Origin: Deltaproteobacteria bacterium
GTDB lineage: Bacteria; Desulfobacterota; Binatia; DP-6
Direction: 5' to 3'
DNA length: 34,914 nucleotides
Assembly: GCA_005879795.1 (NCBI GenBank)
Contig: VBKJ01000147.1
Span: forward strand, 1-34,914
The notes under the pieces are model-generated. The model was not told the DNA's origin. It was given only the letters and a program-made list of their open reading frames with translations, and did not search any database. The position numbers and the translations under genes are program-made. The stretch's first letter is position 1; every line of letters begins with the position of its first letter. Below, one piece after another: positions 30,569 through 34,914 of this stretch.

Positions 30569-32158
30569 TCATGGTGGGCACGAGAATGGGAGGCACGAGA
30601 AGTTGCAGCTGATCAGTTCCACGGAGCACTGGGCCATTCTCAGTGCGTCACCGATGTTACAACCGCCGTCCCGGTTGACGTCGCAGACCTGGGGGTGACC
30701 GAAGGGCGCTAGGCCGCACGTGCGCAGATCGACGGTATACTGGGCTATGACGAGCGCGTCACCGATGTTCACCACGCCGTCCCCGTTCACGTCGCCGCAC
30801 AAGAGCGTGGTGGTCGTGGTGCTGGTCGTGGACGTCGTGCTCGTGGTGGTGGTCGGCGGCCGCGTGGTCGTCGTCGAGCTGGTCGTGGTCGACGTGGTGG
30901 TGGTGGGGAACGGGTCGGTCGACCGGTGCTCGAACGCACCGATATCGCACCGGCCGCCCGAGGGCTGCGGGCGGGATACGCTGCGCTGATCCGTCGAGGG
31001 GGGCGGACAGTCGGTACCGCCGGCGTTGATTGCCGGGCTGCCCATGACGAGGGCCTGCGTCTGGGTGGGACCGCCGTTGCTTGCGAGCGGGGCGATCCCG
31101 GGGTCGGTGTTGCTGAGATCGCCGGTGCCCGTCAGGCCACAGCTGGTGCCGACGTCGATATTGTGCCCGCCCGACGTGAACATCGTCGGATCGAAGGTCA
31201 AGTTCATGCAAGTCTCGCTCGCCGGGTCGTGCTCGAAGATGGTGTACTTGAAGGTCGCGTCCCCGAGATTGACGAAGCCCCCGCCCCCCGGCGTAGCGAT
31301 GTTGTTGCTGATGGTGACGTTGACGAGCGTCGCGGTGCCACTGTTGTGCTGCATTCCGGCGCCGGAGTCGGCACTGTTGTCGGATATCGTCACGTTGGTG
31401 AGATTCACATCGAAGTCACTCTCGAGCCCACCGCCCCCGGTCGCCGAGTTGCCGCTCAGCGTTACACGGTTCAGGGTGGCGACGCCGCCGGTCGAGTTGG
31501 AGATACCTCCGCCGGAACACGAGGTTCCAGCGCAGGTGTTGTTGCTCACCGTGACGTCCGTGAGCGACAGGATATCGGTGTTCGCGATTCCGCCACCAGA
31601 GACGCCGCCCGTGTTCTGTGTCACGACGACGTTGCTCAGGTTCAGGGTGACGGTGTCGTTGGCAGCGATAGCGCCTGTTCGGATGCCGCCGCCTTCCGCA
31701 ACTCCGGGGTTGCCGTTGCGAATCGTGACCCCCGAGATATTGACGGTGCCGTTGAAGTCGATGTCGAACACGCGATCGAGCCCGTTTCCGTCGATGATCA
31801 CGCTGCTCGCCCCGGCGCCCGTTATGTTGACCGCATCCGTGATGTCGAGATCGCCGGTCGCGGCATGGTTCTCGTTCCGGCCGGAGATGGTGAGCTTGTA
31901 GACGCCGCCTGTAGGCAGGCTGATCGTGTCGGCGCCGTTGTGCGCGTTCGACTCCTGGATGGCCGCGCGCAAGGTGCAGGCCCCGGCAGCGGTCCGGCAC
32001 ACGTTGTCGCCGATGTTCGCGTCAACCGCGTCGGCCGTGCTGTTCACGGTGTAGGTCGATGGCGCCGCCCAGGCCGGGACGCCGCCGCCCAGGAGCCAGG
32101 CGGCGCCGACGAAAACGGGGAGGAGCTTCGGTACCCGTCGCCGTCTGTGCTGTGTCAT
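30569..32158 (-). CDS. Secreted CSLREA-type beta-helix protein with Thr linker and dockerin-like tail
   Basis: The 529-residue protein has a long basic signal peptide (RRRRVPKLLPVFVGAAWLLG), then a CSLREA-type domain (STYTVNSTADAVDAN, VCRTAAGACTLRAAIQESNA, about 34-73) and a parallel beta-helix region with GGGI/GGGL repeats up to about 350. It ends the shared part with NGGPTQTQALVMGSPAINAG. A Thr/Ser/Pro linker (about 415-450) leads to two dockerin-like calcium loops: CGDVNGDGVVNIGDALVIAQ and CDVNRDGGCNIGDALRMAQC. Dockerins bind cohesins, but none is visible here. Extracellular; perhaps adhesive or glycan-binding. It precedes the paralogue at 28974 by 125 bases on the same strand. Confidence 0.9.
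   Translation of the reverse strand: MTQHRRRRVPKLLPVFVGAAWLLGGGVPAWAAPSTYTVNSTADAVDANIGDNVCRTAAGACTLRAAIQESNAHNGADTISLPTGGVYKLTISGRNENHAATGDLDITDAVNITGAGASSVIIDGNGLDRVFDIDFNGTVNISGVTIRNGNPGVAEGGGIRTGAIAANDTVTLNLSNVVVTQNTGGVSGGGIANTDILSLTDVTVSNNTCAGTSCSGGGISNSTGGVATLNRVTLSGNSATGGGGLESDFDVNLTNVTISDNSADSGAGMQHNSGTATLVNVTISNNIATPGGGGFVNLGDATFKYTIFEHDPASETCMNLTFDPTMFTSGGHNIDVGTSCGLTGTGDLSNTDPGIAPLASNGGPTQTQALVMGSPAINAGGTDCPPPSTDQRSVSRPQPSGGRCDIGAFEHRSTDPFPTTTTSTTTSSTTTTRPPTTTTSTTSTTSTTTTTLLCGDVNGDGVVNIGDALVIAQYTVDLRTCGLAPFGHPQVCDVNRDGGCNIGDALRMAQCSVELISCNFSCLPFSCPP
30806..30909 (-). repeat. Low-complexity Thr/Ser-rich coding repeat
   Basis: Imperfect ACC/ACG/AGC triplets encode the runs TTTTSTTTSSTTTTRPPTTT and TTSTTSTTSTTTTT. 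It forms the flexible, probably glycosylated linker between the beta-helix and the dockerin-like module. Its length is likely to vary between strains through slippage. Confidence 0.8.
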
Positions 32159-32420
32159 GATGCGTGATGCCGCTTCTGCATCGCTCGCTCGGGTTGCGAG
32201 TCGGGATCATTGACGCAGCTCTTGCTGGGTGTCAAGGCGAAGTTACCATTGTTGGCATATGACATAGATGATGTTCCACGGGCGCTTGCACAGCCGCAAG
32301 GTTGCGACCGGACCGATCGCGCCCGAGGCCACTGGCGTGCGCCCTGCTGGGAGCGCGAGCTGAGGCCGGAGGCGGCGAGGCGTTTGCGGAAAGGACCAGC
32401 GGCCGCGTAGAGTACACACG

Positions 32421-33135
32421 ATGGGCTCCGCGCGGACCTGCGGGCGGGCGACGGCCGCCGGGATCGCCCTGGCAGCGATGCTCGGCTGGCGCAATGCCCG
32501 GGCGGCCGACGACGCGCCGGTGCCTCTCATTGCCTATAGCAACGATGCGCTCACCGTCCGCCTGAGCGGCGTGCAAAACTCCGACATCCTCGCGGAGCTC
32601 GCCCGGCAGAGCGGCGCCGAGATCCGGGGCCAGGTGCGCGAGCCGCGCGAGGTGACCGCCGACTTCGAATCGGTGCCCTTGCCGGAGGCGCTCGCCCGTC
32701 TGCTGGGTGAGCAGAACTTCGCGCTCGTGTACGGCAAGGGTGGCCGCCTCAAGGCGGCCGTTCCCCGGCTCTCTCCCGGGGCTCATCGATCGCCATCCTC
32801 CCGTGCCGGTTACCGGCCAGCTGGCCGAGGCCCTCGGGGCGCAATCGGCGACGCTCCGGCAGCTCCTCGACTTGAGCCTCCATCATGGTGACGCCGCCGT
32901 GCGGGCCGAGGCCGTGCGCACGGGCCTCGCGACGGTCGAGGCCGAGCCCGAGCTGCGCTCCGCCGTGATCGGCGAGCTGAACAACGCGGACAGTGCCTTC
33001 CTGGGCACCCTCCTGCGCACCTCGGCCAGCGCGCAGGCCGAGGACGTCGCCATGCAGGTGTTGCGGGACTCCCGCGCGGCCGAGATCCGCGTCAAGGCGC
33101 TCTCGGTGTTGCAGAGGCTGCGCGCCGGCGGCTGA
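32421..33135 (+). pseudogene. Exported protein with STN-like and HEAT-like parts, frameshifted
   Basis: From the ATG at 32421 a signal-like start (ATAAGIALAAMLGWRNARAA) leads to LTVRLSGVQNSDILAELARQ and VTADFESVPLPEALARLLGE then QNFALVYGKGGRLKA. The second part resembles the secretin/TonB short N-terminal (STN) fold, which binds partner proteins in the periplasm. Near 32755-32790 the reading switches by one base. The other frame continues TGQLAEALGAQSATLRQLLD, then HGDAAVRAEAVRTGLATVEA and EDVAMQVLRDSRAAEIRVKA to TGA 33133-33135, a HEAT-like helical repeat. Joined, they give about 235 residues. Whether this is a real mutation or a sequencing error cannot be told here. Confidence 0.55.
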
Positions 33136-33415
33136 CCGACCCAGCGGCGGGTGGTGGCGCAGGCTCCCCATCCGTCTCTCACGGGGTCGCCGGTCTGCCC
33201 GAACCGTCAGGCAGAGGCCGACCGCTCGCGGCGGGCGTCGCGCCAGGCCTGTAACCCCGGTGTTGGACCCGGGAGCGAACGGCCCCGGGAGCCATCTCAG
33301 GTCGAGCGCTCCGCAACGAGCCTTGGGGCGGTGACGACCCCGAATGCACGGCTGGGGACACGACATCGGGTACGCTGAGATCTATGGGGAGAGCCATCGT
33401 GCGGTCGCGTCTTCA
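33136..33415. other. Intergenic stretch without a supported gene
   Basis: Frames in 33151-33378 are Arg/Pro-rich and lack ribosome sites. The segment leads into the large stem-loop at 33416. A short transcript ending at the terminator near 33504 is possible, but no promoter is evident. Confidence 0.3.
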
Positions 33416-33504
33416 CGGGCCAAATGACGAAGGTGGGAGGGAGCGCTTGCTCCCTCCCACCTTGCTGTTGGCCCGAGCCCTTCGCTGAGCTTCCGGGCTT
33501 TTTT
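33416..33504 (+). terminator. Composite stem-loop followed by an intrinsic terminator
   Basis: A perfect 15-bp stem (33430-33444 and 33449-33463, loop GCTT) is enclosed by an 8-bp outer stem CGGGCCAA/TTGGCCCG (33416-33423 and 33468-33475), with an internal loop of 6 and 4 bases. After it, AGCCC (33476-33480) pairs with GGGCT (33495-33499) and runs into T6 (33499-33504), an intrinsic terminator for plus-strand transcription. On the other side the Cys-rich gene ends at 33515, so this also separates converging transcripts. Confidence 0.6.
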
Positions 33505-33514
33505 GGCGCCTACC

Positions 33515-34914
33515 CTACGGGGTGCATGTCTTCTTGAGCGGCGGGTGAATCTGCTGGTTGCCCCGGATCAGGTCGCCACCGTCGTCGATATTCGGCGGAG
33601 GCGCTGAGATGTCCTCGGTCGTCGGATTGGCGCAGGCCACCGCCTGGCGCAGCGTCAAGCCCTCGCTGCTAGCCGGGTCCACGAACCAGATCCGCATCCG
33701 ATACCGGTCGGGAGGCGGCGGTCCATTCGTCCCCCCTGGCTCGCTGCGGTCTTCGACATCGACCCGGAACACCACGCTCCGCCTGTCGCGCTTGCCGTTG
33801 GTGAGCGCGTAGTCACCCGGGCCCGAGAAGCAGATCTTGTTGGCCGGTGCGCGCCGCGGCTCGGGGCCGCAGATGCGATCGTCCGGATTGCACAGGGCGC
33901 CGACTACACCCGGTGCATCGGGATTTTCCGGACAGGGGAGGCACGCGCATTCCAGGCTGTCGAAGCTGCGCGCGTGGAAGTTGCCGAACAGCCGCGGCCG
34001 GATGTGACGCACATGCGTCCACTCGCCGGCGATGCACGCGGAGTCTGGCGTGAACGGTGTCGCGACCCCGATCGGCGCGCCCACCTGCCCACCATGCGTG
34101 GCGTTGAGCGCCGGGCTGTCACAGGTGTCGGGCGCGCACGAGCCAGGCGTGCTGGGATCGCAGCCGGAGTCGCCCGGGCCGCACGCGTCCACCCTCCCGC
34201 CACCGGTGACGCGACATCCGAGTTGGACGCACACGTGCGTCTGGACACATTGTCCAGCCTCGCAGCCAGGCACGCACGCGTCGCCCGGAGTGGTATCCGG
34301 GCCGCACGTAGTGCTGTCCGGCTTGTTCATGTGGGAGGCGACGCAGATGCCGTGCTTGGCGTTGGCCGGGTCGATCTCGCAGCCCGGCATCTGGCAGGGA
34401 CCGGCGGTGACGTCGGGCGTGCACGTGGTGCTCGGGGGCACGGGCGTGCACATGCCGGTCGTCGGGTTGCAGCCCTGGTTGCACTGATCGGTGGGACAGT
34501 TCTCCCGCGTGTGCGCGGGCTCGCAGTGCCCCGCCAGACACCCCGGATGCGTGCAGAGGTCGTTGTCGGGCTTGTCGGCCTCGGCACTGCAGCCCGGCGG
34601 CGTCGAGCTGTCGGGCTGACTCAGATGCCCGGCAACACAGATACCGTGCTGGGCGTTCGCCGGATCGATCTCGCAGCCCGGGATCTGACACGGGTCCACG
34701 GGGCCCGTCGGCGTACAGCTCGTGCTCGCGGGCGTGGGCGTGCACAGGCCCGTCGTCGGGCTGCAGCCCTGGTTGCATTGATCGGTGGTACAGGACGTCC
34801 GCGTGTGCGCGGGCTCGCAGTGCCCCGCCAGACACCCCGGATGCGTGCAGAGGTCGTTGTCGGGCTTGTCGGCCTCGGCACTGCAGCCCGGCGGCGTCGA
34901 GCTGTCGGGCTGAC
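33515..34914 (-). CDS. Cys-rich tandem-repeat secreted protein, C-terminal part
   Basis: The frame is open from the TAG at 33515-33517 to the right edge, giving at least 466 residues; the start is outside. The N-terminal part in view consists of 98-residue repeats rich in Cys, with phrases such as DPCQIPGCEIDPANAQHGIC, NDLCTHPGCLAGHCEPAHTR and DQCNQGCNPTTGMCTPVP. After about 60% of the visible length a single C-terminal domain begins (ATHGGQVGAPIGVATPFT), with HVRHIRPRLFGNFHARSFDS, RRAPANKICFSGPGDYALTN and PDRYRMRIWFVDP, probably a beta-sandwich. The many disulfide-ready Cys imply export. Similar proteins occur in Binatia and related Deltaproteobacteria-like genomes, to my recollection. Function unknown. 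Confidence 0.75.
   Translation of the reverse strand, partial: QPDSSTPPGCSAEADKPDNDLCTHPGCLAGHCEPAHTRTSCTTDQCNQGCSPTTGLCTPTPASTSCTPTGPVDPCQIPGCEIDPANAQHGICVAGHLSQPDSSTPPGCSAEADKPDNDLCTHPGCLAGHCEPAHTRENCPTDQCNQGCNPTTGMCTPVPPSTTCTPDVTAGPCQMPGCEIDPANAKHGICVASHMNKPDSTTCGPDTTPGDACVPGCEAGQCVQTHVCVQLGCRVTGGGRVDACGPGDSGCDPSTPGSCAPDTCDSPALNATHGGQVGAPIGVATPFTPDSACIAGEWTHVRHIRPRLFGNFHARSFDSLECACLPCPENPDAPGVVGALCNPDDRICGPEPRRAPANKICFSGPGDYALTNGKRDRRSVVFRVDVEDRSEPGGTNGPPPPDRYRMRIWFVDPASSEGLTLRQAVACANPTTEDISAPPPNIDDGGDLIRGNQQIHPPLKKTCTP
34327..34914. repeat. 294-bp tandem coding repeat
   Basis: 34327-34620 and 34621-34914 are two tandem units of 294 bp (98 codons). 34505-34620 and 34799-34914 are identical over 116 bp, while the other part of the unit has diverged. 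More copies probably lie beyond the window edge. Confidence 0.85.

Noticed and set aside
33151-33378. Plus-strand 75-residue frame
   Set aside because: No ribosome site, Arg/Pro-rich, no recognisable pattern.
1-34914. CRISPR array, rRNA genes, intact transposases or prophage genes
   Set aside because: No regularly spaced short repeats, no rRNA sequence and no DDE/integrase motifs were seen on either strand.

Overview
The window is a piece of a very GC-rich bacterial chromosome. Three kinds of evidence point to a Deltaproteobacteria-like lineage, most plausibly Candidatus Binatia (Binatota) or a relative: dense acyl-CoA catabolic operons; secreted CSLREA-type beta-helix proteins with Thr-rich linkers and dockerin-like tails; and Cys-rich repeat proteins. 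This placement is an inference from gene content, not a computed phylogeny.

1-13,035 is mostly catabolic. A minus-strand amidohydrolase and hydantoinase-B pair runs off the left edge. It faces a plus-strand amidohydrolase that is translationally coupled to an inorganic pyrophosphatase. After two decayed small modules (hicB with a hicA stub; a nucleotidyltransferase with its middle deleted) comes a tight six-gene minus-strand operon, 12,152 down to 5,592: crotonase, CaiB/BaiF CoA-transferase, SDR, two acyl-CoA dehydrogenases and an acyl-CoA ligase. It looks like a complete activation and beta-oxidation module for an unidentified carboxylic acid. A second SDR is divergent from it.

13,032-23,964 is core regulation and translation. 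It holds fmdB-ntrB-ntrC-thiE in one operon with overlapping or nearly touching genes, a cluster of intergenic hairpins, the stress operon prkA-yeaH-spoVR with a promoter-like sequence and dyad upstream, then gltX followed on the same strand by tRNA-Gln(CTG) and tRNA-Glu(CTC). A single-domain response regulator is divergent from gltX.

23,965-28,975 is an accessory, decaying region with lower GC. Its centre is an intact tRNA-Lys(TTT) whose 3' 44 bases are repeated exactly 3,153 bp downstream. This is the signature of a small integrated element that now has no visible integrase. The element carries a DUF2971 gene broken in three places, one copy of a duplicated 334-bp module encoding a small unknown protein, a possible tiny membrane protein, a DnaA-box-like dyad and a zinc-ribbon protein.

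28,974-34,914 encodes exported proteins: two CSLREA beta-helix paralogues with different C-terminal modules, a frameshifted exported protein, a long composite stem-loop with a terminator, and the 3' part of a Cys-rich protein built from 98-residue tandem repeats that runs off the right edge.

No single obviously new multi-gene system stands out. The strongest unexplained signals are the tRNA-Lys mini-island with its duplicated module, the gltX/tRNA-Gln/tRNA-Glu arrangement, and the two secreted paralogues with swapped tails.
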